Of a stretch of DNA of 64,000 nt, positions 26,447-35,834 are shown one piece after another. The stretch spans positions 62,001 to 126,000 of the forward strand of contig NZ_QQGY01000003.1 of NCBI RefSeq assembly GCF_003490595.1, written 5' to 3'. Below the pieces are notes generated by a model. The model searched no databases. It worked only from the letters and a program-made list of their open reading frames with translations, and was not told the DNA's origin. The position numbers and the translations under genes were made by a program. The stretch is from Haemophilus haemolyticus_L (GTDB lineage: Bacteria; Pseudomonadota; Gammaproteobacteria; Enterobacterales; Pasteurellaceae). The stretch's first letter is position 1, and every line of letters begins with the position of its first letter.

Positions 26447-26933
26447 AATGTAATTTAACTTTTCGGCGCATTTTACGCATTAATAAAAATACCCACGGCC
26501 ATAGTATTCCCGACGCTAAAGCCCCAAAGATTTCTTGCCAGTTAAAAAATGCGGTATGTAGGGAAAATTCGACTAAGAAAATAGATAATCTGACAATAAA
26601 TACAAACGCAATCACTAAAAGACTTTGAAACCAAAGCGATAAATTTCTGAGTACGAGATAGTTTTTTGCCACAAAATAAATTGTCACAGAAAGGACCAGG
26701 GCATGAATACCCAATGTGGAACCTAGGATTAAATCCCATACGAGACCTAATAAAAATGCCCATCCAATACTGACTTTATTTGGAATAGCCAGAATCCAGT
26801 AAAGTAAAACGAGAACTAACCAAGCAGGCTTAAATGCCTGAAAACCAAGTGGCCAGGGGGCGAGTTCTAGCACTAATGCCACGACAAAGAAGCTTAAAAT
26901 TGTGAGCCATTGTAAAATAAAGCGAGTTTGCAT
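26445..26933 (-). CDS. mreD: Rod shape-determining protein MreD
   Basis: MreD is the small inner-membrane member of the elongasome and links MreC to RodA and PBP2. The 162 residues include about five hydrophobic segments with few charged loops. The start codon shares a base with the mreC stop, so translation is coupled. It is last in mreB-mreC-mreD and ends at the 26417-26446 terminator. Confidence 0.94.
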   Translation of the reverse strand: MQTRFILQWLTILSFFVVALVLELAPWPLGFQAFKPAWLVLVLLYWILAIPNKVSIGWAFLLGLVWDLILGSTLGIHALVLSVTIYFVAKNYLVLRNLSLWFQSLLVIAFVFIVRLSIFLVEFSLHTAFFNWQEIFGALASGILWPWVFLLMRKMRRKVKLH

Positions 26934-27988
26934 TAATCTTCTTCCCTATGTTCTTGTTGTTCTGACGGTACAGCTTCTTCATTTTGCGGTGCATCGGTTG
27001 GAATTTCAGGTTCAACTGTTGATTTATCCTTATTTTCTTGAAGATTATCGTCTGTTAACGGGGCTTTTTTTACTTTGTAATCAGCTTCATTCGCTTGGCT
27101 TTCTAAACGTTTTTGTACTAAATTACGCACCTCTTCTGGAGACATAGATTTTACTTTGGACATATCTAAATTGCTTGGCCAAAGTAGTAATACATAGCGT
27201 AAGCGTTCAAGGGCTGCGAGAGGTTTGGCTTTGACAGTCGCAAAGTAATTGGAACCATCACGTGAAACGCTTTGTACAACCGCTACTGGATAGCCTTCAA
27301 GGAAGCGGCCACCAAGACCAGACGTTACAAGTAAGTCGCCTTTTTCGATATCCACAGAACGAGGTACATTATCAAGAGTTAGCTCATCAGTATGCCCTGT
27401 ACCACTTGCAATGACGCGAACATCGTTACGTAGAACTTGTACGGGAATAGAATGGGTAACATCGGTTAAGAGTAGTACTCGACTGGTGTTCTCGCCCACA
27501 GAAATAATTTGACCAATAACGCCTTTTTCATCAATTACAGGCTGGCCTACATACGCACCGTCTTTTTCGCCTTGGTTAATAACAATTTGTTGACGATAAA
27601 CATCGGTTTCTGCAGTTAAAATTTCCGCAATCTTTTTGTATTCATCGGTGCGTAAAGGGGAGTTTAACAATAAACGTAAACGCTGATTCTCGACTTTGAG
27701 TTGATCTAGTAAGAGTAAATCTGCATTTTTTTCACGTAATTGTTCGCGTAACACTTTATTTTCGATTTGTAATTTACTGGTATCCACTAAATTATCTGAT
27801 ACCCCATCTAATACTGTACGAGGGCTATTGGCAAGATAATAGAGTCCACCCACTGCAGTTTCCATGGCGCTGCGAGCTTTAGTCATTGAATTAGTTTGAC
27901 CATCAGCTAAGATTAAAGAAAGGGAAGTCGCTACAGCTAATAATAATCGAATGCCAAGCGGGGGGGCTTTACCGAAAATAGGCTTCAT
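26933..27988 (-). CDS. mreC: Rod shape-determining protein MreC
   Basis: MreC is a periplasmic scaffold anchored by one N-terminal membrane segment (about 12-30), followed by a coiled coil (about 70-115) and a double beta-barrel domain with family stretches such as VYRQQIVINQGEKDGAYVG. The 351 residues end in an acidic, proline- and glutamate-rich tail (about 300-351) that is longer than in many relatives. It binds PBP2, whose gene mrdA is nearby. A terminator-like uptake-sequence pair separates it from mreB. Confidence 0.95.
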   Translation of the reverse strand: MKPIFGKAPPLGIRLLLAVATSLSLILADGQTNSMTKARSAMETAVGGLYYLANSPRTVLDGVSDNLVDTSKLQIENKVLREQLREKNADLLLLDQLKVENQRLRLLLNSPLRTDEYKKIAEILTAETDVYRQQIVINQGEKDGAYVGQPVIDEKGVIGQIISVGENTSRVLLLTDVTHSIPVQVLRNDVRVIASGTGHTDELTLDNVPRSVDIEKGDLLVTSGLGGRFLEGYPVAVVQSVSRDGSNYFATVKAKPLAALERLRYVLLLWPSNLDMSKVKSMSPEEVRNLVQKRLESQANEADYKVKKAPLTDDNLQENKDKSTVEPEIPTDAPQNEEAVPSEQQEHREED

Positions 27989-28023
27989 TAAGCGTCCTAC
28001 GTTGAGATAAAAAGATTAAAAGG

Positions 28024-28054
28024 AAAAGTGCGGTCATTTTTAACCGCACTTTTT
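28024..28054 (-). terminator. Uptake-sequence-pair hairpin between mreB and mreC
   Basis: Exact uptake sequences at 28026-28034 and 28043-28051 face each other around an eight-base loop, and the transcript from mreB would form a strong hairpin. It sits inside the usual mreBCD operon and probably causes partial termination, so MreB is made in excess of MreC and MreD. Confidence 0.7.
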
Positions 28055-28071
28055 ATTTATTTTGGTCTAAA

Positions 28072-29127
28072 TTAAATTTCGTCACTAAAAATATCGCCAC
28101 CGTGCATATCGATCATTTCTAACGCTTCACCACCACCGCGAGCAACACAGGTTAATGGATCTTCAGCAATGATGACTGGCACTCCCGATTCTTTAGAAAG
28201 GAGAATATCGATATTGCGTAGTAGTGCACCACCACCAGTTAATACCATACCACGCTCAAAAATGTCTGCTGCATGTTCTGGCTGACATTCTTCAAGTGCG
28301 GTTCGAACAGCCGCAACAATACCATTTAATGGCTGTTGAATAGCTTCTAAAACATCGCGTGAGGTTAAGGTGAATGAACGAGGTGCGCCTTCAGCAAGAT
28401 TGTGACCATGCACTTCCATTTCTTTAATTTCATCACCTTCTTGAATATAGGCAGTACCGATTTCTTGTTTGATACGTTCTGCTGTTGGTTCACCGATAAC
28501 AGAACCAAAAGTGCGGCGAACATAAGAAATAATCGCCTCATCAAAACGGTCACCACCGATACGAACTGAAGAAGAATATACGATACCGTTTAAGGAAATA
28601 ACAGCGACTTCAGTTGTACCACCTCCGATATCAATTACCATAGAACCAACTGCAGTAGAAACAGGTAATTTAGCGCCGATTGCGGCAGCCATTGGTTCTT
28701 CAATTAAATATACTTCACGCGCACCAGCACCGATTGCAGATTCTTTAATTGCGCGACGTTCTACTTGAGTTGCTCCAGCAGGCACACAGACAAGTACACG
28801 AGGGCTTGGACGCATAAAATTACCGCTGTGAACTTGTTTAATAAAGTATTGCAACATTTTTTCTGTAACAAAGAAGTCTGCAATTACGCCATCTTTCATT
28901 GGGCGAATGGCAGCGATGCTTTTCGGTGTACGTCCAAGCATTAATTTTGCTTCTTTACCTACAGCCGCGATGCTTTTTAGTGAACCAACACGATCTTGTC
29001 GAATGGCAACAACTGAAGGCTCATCTAAGACAATACCTTGACCTTTCACATAAATTAATGTATTTGCAGTACCTAAGTCGATAGAAAGATCATTTGAGAA
29101 AAGTCCACGAATTTTTTTAAATAACAT
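28072..29127 (-). CDS. mreB: Rod shape-determining protein MreB (actin homologue)
   Basis: MreB polymerises under the inner membrane and directs side-wall synthesis. The 351-residue length is typical. The N-terminal MLFKKIRGLFSNDLSIDLGTANTL contains the amphipathic membrane-binding helix and phosphate 1 loop. IDIGGGTTEVAVIS and LTGGGALLRNID are the other nucleotide-binding motifs of the actin family. I chose the ATG at 29127, since the in-frame extension upstream lacks similarity to the family. An uptake sequence is at 28294-28302. Confidence 0.97.
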   Translation of the reverse strand: MLFKKIRGLFSNDLSIDLGTANTLIYVKGQGIVLDEPSVVAIRQDRVGSLKSIAAVGKEAKLMLGRTPKSIAAIRPMKDGVIADFFVTEKMLQYFIKQVHSGNFMRPSPRVLVCVPAGATQVERRAIKESAIGAGAREVYLIEEPMAAAIGAKLPVSTAVGSMVIDIGGGTTEVAVISLNGIVYSSSVRIGGDRFDEAIISYVRRTFGSVIGEPTAERIKQEIGTAYIQEGDEIKEMEVHGHNLAEGAPRSFTLTSRDVLEAIQQPLNGIVAAVRTALEECQPEHAADIFERGMVLTGGGALLRNIDILLSKESGVPVIIAEDPLTCVARGGGEALEMIDMHGGDIFSDEI

Positions 29128-29262
29128 AATTATCCTATTTCTAAAATCAGAGTTAATTTTGCTTGGCTGAAAAAGTGAAATTATCTCATCGCCAAGCACG
29201 CAAAAAAATTGTGCTAAATGTACCAAAAAATGTGTTGAAATTACAGTTGTTTTTCGTGTTTT

Positions 29263-31041
29263 TTACGTTAGTTGCCACTGGCCTTTATCTTGCAGAGTCA
29301 GTTGCTGCTGATGTAAAGCTTTCAGCGTTGAACGGTGGCCAACACTGATTAGCGTGGTTTTTGGTAGCTCTTGTTTTAATAGTTGATACATCGCAAATTC
29401 TAAACCTTCATCCATACTTGCTGTGGCTTCATCTAAGAAGGCCACGGCAGGTTTGTGTAGAATCAAACGCGCAAACGCTAAACGCTGTTGCTCGCCAAGA
29501 GAAAGAATACGCGTCCAGTCTTGTTCTTTGTTTAATTGTTCAGCCAAATGTCCTAGTTGTACTTTGTTTAATATTTCTACCGCTTGCGTATGTGAAATAT
29601 TGTCGGGCTTATTGGGATAAGTTAATGCCGACATCAAATTTCCTTGTGGTACATAGGGTTTTTGCGATAAGAAAAGTTGACTGTTTGTTGGGCAAATCAC
29701 CTCACCTTCTGCGTAGCTCCAGAGTCCAGCGATTGTTCGTAAAAGTGTCGTTTTTCCTGCACCAGATTTTCCTTGAATGAGTAAACTCGTTCCTTGCGGT
29801 AGCGTAATGTTGAGATTTTCTACCAGTGTATGACCTAATGGATTTTTAACACTTAAGTTTTTGAAAATCACATCTGTTGGATGATTGTGGATCTGTGTTT
29901 GTGATTTATTATTTACTTTTTCAATGGCATAACTAAACCCAGTTAAACGATCTAGCGTTGCTTTATAGCTTGCAAAATTATCATAAGTATTGCGGAAGAA
30001 TGAAAGATTTGCGTGTAACTGACCAAATACTTGCAAGGTTTGCATTAGATCGCCTAGTTTTATTTGTTTTTCAAAGTAACGTCCAACTTGAATTAACAAT
30101 GGAAAAACAACAGAAATTTGGCTTACGACTAGGTTAAATCCTGAAAATTTTAGTGTTCTAAATACAATGACCCACATATTATGAATGACGGCGTTGAATT
30201 GCTGATAAAGCTTATTTTTTTCGACTTTTTCGCCCGCATAAAAAGCAATGCTTTCAGCATATTCTTTAATGCGAATTAAAGAATAACGATAGTTTGCGTT
30301 TAGGCGTTCATTAATAAAATTCAATGAGATTAATGGACGACCGAGCCAAAATGCAATGAAGGTAGTGAAAATGACATAACCAAACACTAAAAATACCATC
30401 ATATGCGGAATTTCTACACCAAGTACTATCATTGGTCCTGCTAATCCCCATAATAAAATACTGTAAGAAATGATTGAGGTTACAGCATCAATGACGCCTG
30501 TGCTTAAAGAAAGGGTGGTTTTTACATAAGATTGCACGTCTTGTTGAATACGTTGATCGGGGTTATCTAGGTTTTCGGATAAATACTGAGTTTTGTAATA
30601 GGCTCGATGTGCCATCCACTTATCAACAAGCTGTTCGTTAAGCCACTCAATCCAGTTGATGACGAAACGTTGCTCTAAATAATAGCTTACTAATGCTGCT
30701 GAAACAGAACTTGCGGCAATGACGCAGAACAAGCCCATTTGTTGCCAAAATACATGTTCATTAAATTCTTGCAATGATGTGTACATATTTTTGTACCACT
30801 CAGAATGTACAAGGCTGATACGTACGCTGAGTAATGTCATCGCAACAATAAGTAGAAAGAATAGGATAGGTTTTATGCTGCGTTTAGGTGAAAGATAGCC
30901 ACCTGCAAACATCCAAAATTGTTTTCCCCATTGGGTAAAACGTACCAAAAGAAAAATGCCAAAACTAAAGACGACTGAGGTGATGGCTAGCGTTTGTAAA
31001 ATCCAAATAAGAGAAGTAATGGCTTCTTGGCCGTAATCCAT
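29263..31041 (-). CDS. ABC transporter with fused permease and ATPase (YddA/SbmA-like, ABC-D type)
   Basis: This 592-residue protein fuses a six-helix SbmA/BacA-like membrane domain (about 20-335) to an ATP-binding domain with Walker A GKSGAGKTT, signature LSLGEQQRLAF and Walker B VAFLDEATASMDE. E. coli YddA has the same layout. Relatives are proposed to handle peptides, vitamin B12 or modified peptides. The substrate here is unknown. The start at Met-Asp-Tyr-Gly gives the family length. It lies upstream of mreB on the same strand with a 135-base gap. A partial uptake-sequence hairpin (31061-31088) precedes it. Confidence 0.85.
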   Translation of the reverse strand: MDYGQEAITSLIWILQTLAITSVVFSFGIFLLVRFTQWGKQFWMFAGGYLSPKRSIKPILFFLLIVAMTLLSVRISLVHSEWYKNMYTSLQEFNEHVFWQQMGLFCVIAASSVSAALVSYYLEQRFVINWIEWLNEQLVDKWMAHRAYYKTQYLSENLDNPDQRIQQDVQSYVKTTLSLSTGVIDAVTSIISYSILLWGLAGPMIVLGVEIPHMMVFLVFGYVIFTTFIAFWLGRPLISLNFINERLNANYRYSLIRIKEYAESIAFYAGEKVEKNKLYQQFNAVIHNMWVIVFRTLKFSGFNLVVSQISVVFPLLIQVGRYFEKQIKLGDLMQTLQVFGQLHANLSFFRNTYDNFASYKATLDRLTGFSYAIEKVNNKSQTQIHNHPTDVIFKNLSVKNPLGHTLVENLNITLPQGTSLLIQGKSGAGKTTLLRTIAGLWSYAEGEVICPTNSQLFLSQKPYVPQGNLMSALTYPNKPDNISHTQAVEILNKVQLGHLAEQLNKEQDWTRILSLGEQQRLAFARLILHKPAVAFLDEATASMDEGLEFAMYQLLKQELPKTTLISVGHRSTLKALHQQQLTLQDKGQWQLT

Positions 31042-31246
31042 AAATATTCCATCCGAGATAAAAGTGCGATGAAAAATAACCGCACTTTTTGTAAAAGGGT
31101 CAAAAATTTTCGGTATTGTAGAGTCTATGCTCAATTTCGCAAGAAAAAATGTGACGAACGTAGCATTTTTTGAGTTTGGTTAAGGTTTTCAAAAAACAAC
31201 TTGGATATAATCCGAAGGAGTTAAATTTCATTTTTAAGGGGTCAAT

Positions 31247-32902
31247 ATGAGTGATATTGCAATCACGATTAGTCTTCTTTCCCTTGTTGCCGTAATCGGT
31301 TTATGGATCGGGCATTGGAAGATCCGTGGGGTTGGGCTTGGCATTGGTGGCGTGCTGTTTGGCGGCATTATTGTTGCCCATTTCACTAATCAATATGGCT
31401 TGAAACTGGATGCGCATACGCTGCATTTTGTGCAAGAATTTGGTTTGATTTTATTTGTTTACACTATTGGTATTCAGGTTGGGCCGGGCTTTTTTTCTTC
31501 TTTACGAAAATCTGGTTTAAAGCTAAATGCCTTTGCTATTTTGATTGTTTTACTGGGTTCTATTGCGGTGGTTCTTGTACATAAAATTACAGATGTTCCA
31601 CTGGATATTGCCTTAGGTATTTATTCTGGTGCTGTCACCAATACGCCTGCGTTGGGGGCTGGACAGCAAATTCTGGCAGAATTAGGGGTGCCTCAAACCA
31701 CTGTGACTATGGGGATGTCTTATGCGATGGCTTACCCATTCGGAATTTGTGGTATTTTGCTTGCAATGTGGTTAATCCGCTTATTTTTTAAAGTCAAAGT
31801 AGACGATGAAGCAGCACGTTTTAATGCTGAGAGCGGTCAAGAAAAAGAAAGTTTACATAATATTTCTTTAAAAGTGACTAACCAAAATTTAGATGGTTTG
31901 ACATTAATCCAAATTCCCGGATTTAGCGATGAAGAAGTCGTATGTTCGCGTTTAAAACGCGATGATATGGAAATTGTTCCAAAGGCGAGTACTGAGATTC
32001 ATACCAACGATATTTTGCAACTAGTGGGAGATGATAACGCTCTTGCCAAAATGCGTTTGATTATCGGGCACGAAGTTGATGCACCAACCGTTGCCTATAG
32101 TGGCGAAATTCGTTCTGAGCGAGTGGTAGTGACGAACGAAAAAGTCTTAGGTAAAAAGATCCGCACTTTGGGGATTCATCAAAAATATGGCGTGGTGATT
32201 TCACGTTTAAATCGTGCAGGTATTGAGCTAGTTCCAACGGGAAATACCACACTGCAATTTGGCGATGTGCTACATATGGTGGGACGCAGTGATGTACTAA
32301 ATCAAGCCATTTCAGTCATTGGTAATGCACAACAGAAATTACTTCAAGTGCAAATGTTACCAGTGTTTATCGGTATTGGTTTAGGTGTGCTTGTAGGCTC
32401 GATTCCATTTTACATTCCAGGTTTCCCTGTCGCATTAAAATTAGGGCTTGCTGGCGGACCATTGGTGGTTGCGTTGATCTTAGCGAGAATTGGCACGATT
32501 GGTAAACTTTACTGGTTTATGCCACCTAGTGCTAACTTGGCATTGCGCGAAATAGGGATTGTTCTTTTCTTGGCTGTGGTAGGTTTAAAATCAGGTGGAA
32601 GTTTCTTTGATACCTTATTGAATGGCTCAGGTCTTGAATGGATGGGATACGGTATTTTTATCACCTTTATTCCATTAATGATTACTGGTATTTTGGCTCG
32701 TCTATATGGCAAACTGAATTACCTTACAATCTGTGGTTTACTTGCCGGTTCAATGACAGACCCTCCCGCTTTAGCATTTGCTAATGAAATTAAAGAAGAT
32801 AACGGTGCAGCAGCACTTTCTTATGCCACAGTGTATCCATTGGTGATGTTCTTGCGGATAATGTCGCCACAATTATTAGCAGTGTTATTGTGGGCGGCAT
32901 AG
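31247..32902 (+). CDS. yidE: YidE/AspT-type putative transporter with TrkA-C domains
   Basis: This is a 551-residue membrane protein of the aspartate:alanine exchanger family. Two blocks of five to six membrane helices (about 1-180 and 370-551) flank two soluble TrkA-C domains (about 195-360), which include QNLDGLTLIQIPGFSDEEVV. Substrate is unknown for the YidE branch. TATAAT at 31206-31211 is a possible -10 box. A terminator follows at 32931-32958. Confidence 0.88.
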   Translation: MSDIAITISLLSLVAVIGLWIGHWKIRGVGLGIGGVLFGGIIVAHFTNQYGLKLDAHTLHFVQEFGLILFVYTIGIQVGPGFFSSLRKSGLKLNAFAILIVLLGSIAVVLVHKITDVPLDIALGIYSGAVTNTPALGAGQQILAELGVPQTTVTMGMSYAMAYPFGICGILLAMWLIRLFFKVKVDDEAARFNAESGQEKESLHNISLKVTNQNLDGLTLIQIPGFSDEEVVCSRLKRDDMEIVPKASTEIHTNDILQLVGDDNALAKMRLIIGHEVDAPTVAYSGEIRSERVVVTNEKVLGKKIRTLGIHQKYGVVISRLNRAGIELVPTGNTTLQFGDVLHMVGRSDVLNQAISVIGNAQQKLLQVQMLPVFIGIGLGVLVGSIPFYIPGFPVALKLGLAGGPLVVALILARIGTIGKLYWFMPPSANLALREIGIVLFLAVVGLKSGGSFFDTLLNGSGLEWMGYGIFITFIPLMITGILARLYGKLNYLTICGLLAGSMTDPPALAFANEIKEDNGAAALSYATVYPLVMFLRIMSPQLLAVLLWAA

Positions 32903-32930
32903 CCAAAATAAGTTCAATTTATACAAACAA

Positions 32931-32958
32931 AAGCGCGGTTAATTTCGCGCTTATTTTT
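32931..32958 (+). terminator. Terminator after yidE
   Basis: AAGCGCG and CGCGCTT form a seven-base GC-rich stem with an eight-base loop, followed by ATTTTTT. Confidence 0.75.
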
Positions 32959-33027
32959 TGCGTGGATTTTGCGCGAGAGAGTATTCAATGATAGAATCTC
33001 GCACTTTTATTGCGAAGCGAGAACAAA

Positions 33028-33336
33028 ATGGCACTAGTTGAATTTTTGATGGAAACCTTAGATGGGTTAAAGGGAACAGATATTGTACATTTTGATGTAC
33101 GTGGAAAATCATCAATTACGGATAATATGATTATTTGCACGGGTACATCAAGCCGTCAAGTTTCTGCAATGGCAGATAATTTAATTACAGAATGTAAAAA
33201 AGCAGGTTTTGAAACTTTTGGTGAAGAAGGTAAAGATACTGCAGATTGGATTGTAGTGGATCTTGGTCAAGCAATCGTACATATCATGCAACGTGACGCG
33301 CGTGAAATGTATCAATTAGAGAAACTTTGGGCGTAA
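33028..33336 (+). CDS. rsfS: Ribosomal silencing factor RsfS
   Basis: RsfS binds ribosomal protein L14 and keeps the 50S subunit from joining 30S when nutrients run low. The 102 residues cover the whole family: VEFLMETLDGLKGTDIVHFDV, then GTSSRQVSAMADNL and DWIVVDLGQAIVHIM. I start at the ATG at 33028, not an in-frame TTG at 33010, because the family starts there. rlmH follows after an uptake-sequence hairpin, an old and widespread gene pair. Confidence 0.95.
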   Translation: MALVEFLMETLDGLKGTDIVHFDVRGKSSITDNMIICTGTSSRQVSAMADNLITECKKAGFETFGEEGKDTADWIVVDLGQAIVHIMQRDAREMYQLEKLWA

Positions 33337-33344
33337 ATTTTAGT

Positions 33345-33373
33345 AAAGTGCGGTGAAAAATAACCGCACTTTT
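33345..33373 (+). terminator. Uptake-sequence-pair hairpin between rsfS and rlmH
   Basis: Exact uptake sequences at 33346-33354 and 33363-33371 face each other around an eight-base loop, followed by TTTTT. It likely gives partial termination, because the next gene begins 17 bases later. Confidence 0.7.
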
Positions 33374-33389
33374 TAGATAAGGATGACTT

Positions 33390-33857
33390 GTGAAAATCAC
33401 GTTAATTGCTGTCGGAACAAAAATGCCTTCTTGGGTTACAACGGGTTTTGAGGAATATCAACGCCGTTTCCCAAAAGATATGCCTTTTGAACTGATTGAA
33501 ATCCCAGCAGGTAAGCGTGGAAAAAATGCTGATATTAAACGTATTTTAGAACAAGAAGGTAAAGCGATGTTAGCTGCCTGTGGGAAAGGTAAAGTCGTGA
33601 CATTAGACATTCCAGGTAAACCTTGGACCACACCACAGTTAGCCGAGCAACTAGAAGCGTGGAAAAACGATGGCCGTGATGTATGTTTGTTGATCGGTGG
33701 TCCTGAGGGGCTTTCGCCTGAATGTAAAGCTGCCGCAGAGCAAAGCTGGTCGCTTTCGCCCTTGACATTACCTCACCCGCTTGTTCGTGTTGTGGTGGCT
33801 GAAAGTTTATATCGAGCGTGGTCCCTCACGACTAATCATCCTTATCACCGAGAATAG
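33390..33857 (+). CDS. rlmH: 23S rRNA (pseudouridine1915-N3)-methyltransferase
   Basis: RlmH methylates pseudouridine 1915 in helix 69 of 23S rRNA using S-adenosylmethionine. The 155-residue length is exactly that of the family. The SPOUT-fold SAM site is seen in LIGGPEGLSPE (about 103-113), and the C-terminal HPLVRVVVAESLYRAWSL forms the knot. The gene begins with GTG. mrdA follows 21 bases later. Confidence 0.96.
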   Translation: MKITLIAVGTKMPSWVTTGFEEYQRRFPKDMPFELIEIPAGKRGKNADIKRILEQEGKAMLAACGKGKVVTLDIPGKPWTTPQLAEQLEAWKNDGRDVCLLIGGPEGLSPECKAAAEQSWSLSPLTLPHPLVRVVVAESLYRAWSLTTNHPYHRE

Positions 33858-33878
33858 TAAATCCTCATTTTTAGTCAG

Positions 33879-35834
33879 ATGAATTTAAAACGATTCTTCA
33901 ATACGCCAACTCATGAACCGTTTCGCGATAAAAAAGCGGAGCGTAACCTTTTTGCACGCCGAACTTTAGTGGCTTTTTTGGGGATTTTGCTACTAACAGG
34001 CGTGTTATTTACTAATATTTATCAGCTACAGATTGTTAATTTCGATACTTATCAAACTCGTTCTAATGGTAACCGAATTAAATTATTACCTTTACCTCCA
34101 ACACGTGGCTTAATCTATGATCGTTACGGTAAATTATTAGCCGAAAATCTTACTTTTTTTGGTTTATACATTGTGCCGGAAAAAACTGAAAATTTAGACC
34201 GCACTTTAGATGAATTACGCTACATTGTGGGATTGACGGATAACGATATTGAAAATTTTAAAAAGGAACGTCGCCGCGGAACGCGTTACACGCCTATTTT
34301 ATTGAAACCGAATTTAACAGAAGAACAAATCGCACGTTTTGCAGTGAGTGGCTATCAATATCCGAGTTTAGATGTACGTCCTTATTTCAAACGCTATTAC
34401 TTATATGGCGAGATTATGACTCATATTTTAGGTTATGTGGGAAAAATCAACGATAAAGACGTTGAACGTTTGAAAAAAGATGAAAAATTTGCCAATTATT
34501 CTGGTAGCAATGATATGGGCAAATTGGGGATTGAACGCTATTACGAAGATGAGTTACATGGCACCACAGGTTTTGAAGAAGTAGAAATCAACAACCGTGG
34601 TAAAGTTATTCGTAAGTTACGTGAACAACCTTCTGTAGCAGGAAAAAGTATTTATCTTACTATCGATTTAGAGTTGCAGCGTTATATCACTGATCTTTTG
34701 GCTGGGCAAAAAGGTGCAATTGTTGTATTGGATCCGAAAGATAGTGGTGTGCTGGCTATGGTGTCCACGCCAAGTTATGACAATAATTTGTTTGTTGATG
34801 GTATTTCGTCAGAAGATTATAAGCGTCTATTAAATGATCCTGCTCGTCCGCTTTATAGTCGTGCGACCCAAGGTGTGTATCCTCCTGCTTCTACGGTGAA
34901 ACCTTTTATTGCAGTGGCTGCACAAACTGAGAATGTGATTAGCCAAAATACGACGATTTTTGACCCAGGCTATTGGGTATTGCCAAATACGACTAAGCGA
35001 TTCCGAGATTGGAAAAAGAGCGGTCATGGTTATACAGATTTAAATAAAGCAATTACAGAATCATCCGATACTTATTTTTACCAAGTCGCTCATAGTATGG
35101 GAATTGATCGTCTTTCTGATTGGATGAAACGATTCGGCTTTGGTATGCCAACTGGGATTGAAATTCAAGAGGAAACGGCAGCCAATATGCCAACGCGCGA
35201 ATGGAAACAAAAACGTTATAAACGTCCTTGGGTACAAGGCGATACTATTTCTGTGGGAATTGGCCAAGGTTATTGGACGGCAACCCCGTTACAAGTAGCA
35301 AAAGCGACAACGATATTGGTCAATAATGGCAAAGTAAATACACCGCATTTGATGAAAGCAATTGAAGTATCTACATTAAAACCTTATGAAGATCCTTTGC
35401 TTTATCCTGATATTACAGAGGCTAAACAAAGCTACTGGGATGCAGCGAAACGCGGTATGTACAATGTTGTTAATGCTGCAAATGGAAGTGGGCGAAAAGC
35501 CTTTGCAGATGCCAATTATCGTGTTGCAGGGAAATCTGGTACTGCTCAAGTATTTAGTTTAAAAGAAAATGAAAAATACAATGCGGCGGGATTGAAAAAA
35601 GAACTGCATGATCACGCATGGTTTACCGCATATGCGCCTTATGAAAATCCTAGATTGGTTGTGACAGTTATTTTAGAGAATGCGGGTGGTGGTTCAAGTA
35701 ATGCCGCACCATTAGCGCGTAAAGTGATGGATTACTATTTAAATCAGCGTTTACCACAAGTTGAAAAATATAATGCAACCATTCAGCAAAAAGAAGATTT
35801 ACCACAAGAGAGCGAGCAAATAAATGGAAGATAA
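33879..35834 (+). CDS. mrdA: Penicillin-binding protein 2 (elongasome transpeptidase)
   Basis: PBP2 is the class B transpeptidase that cross-links side-wall peptidoglycan with RodA and MreC. The 651 residues have a short cytoplasmic tail, one membrane segment (about 28-48), a dimerisation domain, and a transpeptidase domain with PPASTVKPF (active Ser338), ESSDTYFYQ and GKSGTAQ. The 3' end overlaps rodA by 11 bases, indicating translational coupling. The uptake sequence at 34198-34206 is intragenic. Confidence 0.97.
   Translation: MNLKRFFNTPTHEPFRDKKAERNLFARRTLVAFLGILLLTGVLFTNIYQLQIVNFDTYQTRSNGNRIKLLPLPPTRGLIYDRYGKLLAENLTFFGLYIVPEKTENLDRTLDELRYIVGLTDNDIENFKKERRRGTRYTPILLKPNLTEEQIARFAVSGYQYPSLDVRPYFKRYYLYGEIMTHILGYVGKINDKDVERLKKDEKFANYSGSNDMGKLGIERYYEDELHGTTGFEEVEINNRGKVIRKLREQPSVAGKSIYLTIDLELQRYITDLLAGQKGAIVVLDPKDSGVLAMVSTPSYDNNLFVDGISSEDYKRLLNDPARPLYSRATQGVYPPASTVKPFIAVAAQTENVISQNTTIFDPGYWVLPNTTKRFRDWKKSGHGYTDLNKAITESSDTYFYQVAHSMGIDRLSDWMKRFGFGMPTGIEIQEETAANMPTREWKQKRYKRPWVQGDTISVGIGQGYWTATPLQVAKATTILVNNGKVNTPHLMKAIEVSTLKPYEDPLLYPDITEAKQSYWDAAKRGMYNVVNAANGSGRKAFADANYRVAGKSGTAQVFSLKENEKYNAAGLKKELHDHAWFTAYAPYENPRLVVTVILENAGGGSSNAAPLARKVMDYYLNQRLPQVEKYNATIQQKEDLPQESEQINGR

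Noticed and set aside
29128..29226. Longer mreB start
   Set aside because: The extra 33 residues precede the conserved N-terminal amphipathic helix, and the normal start gives the standard 351-residue protein.
31042..31134. Longer start for the SbmA/YddA-like transporter
   Set aside because: The extension covers an uptake-sequence hairpin and does not look like coding sequence; the start at 31041 gives the family length.
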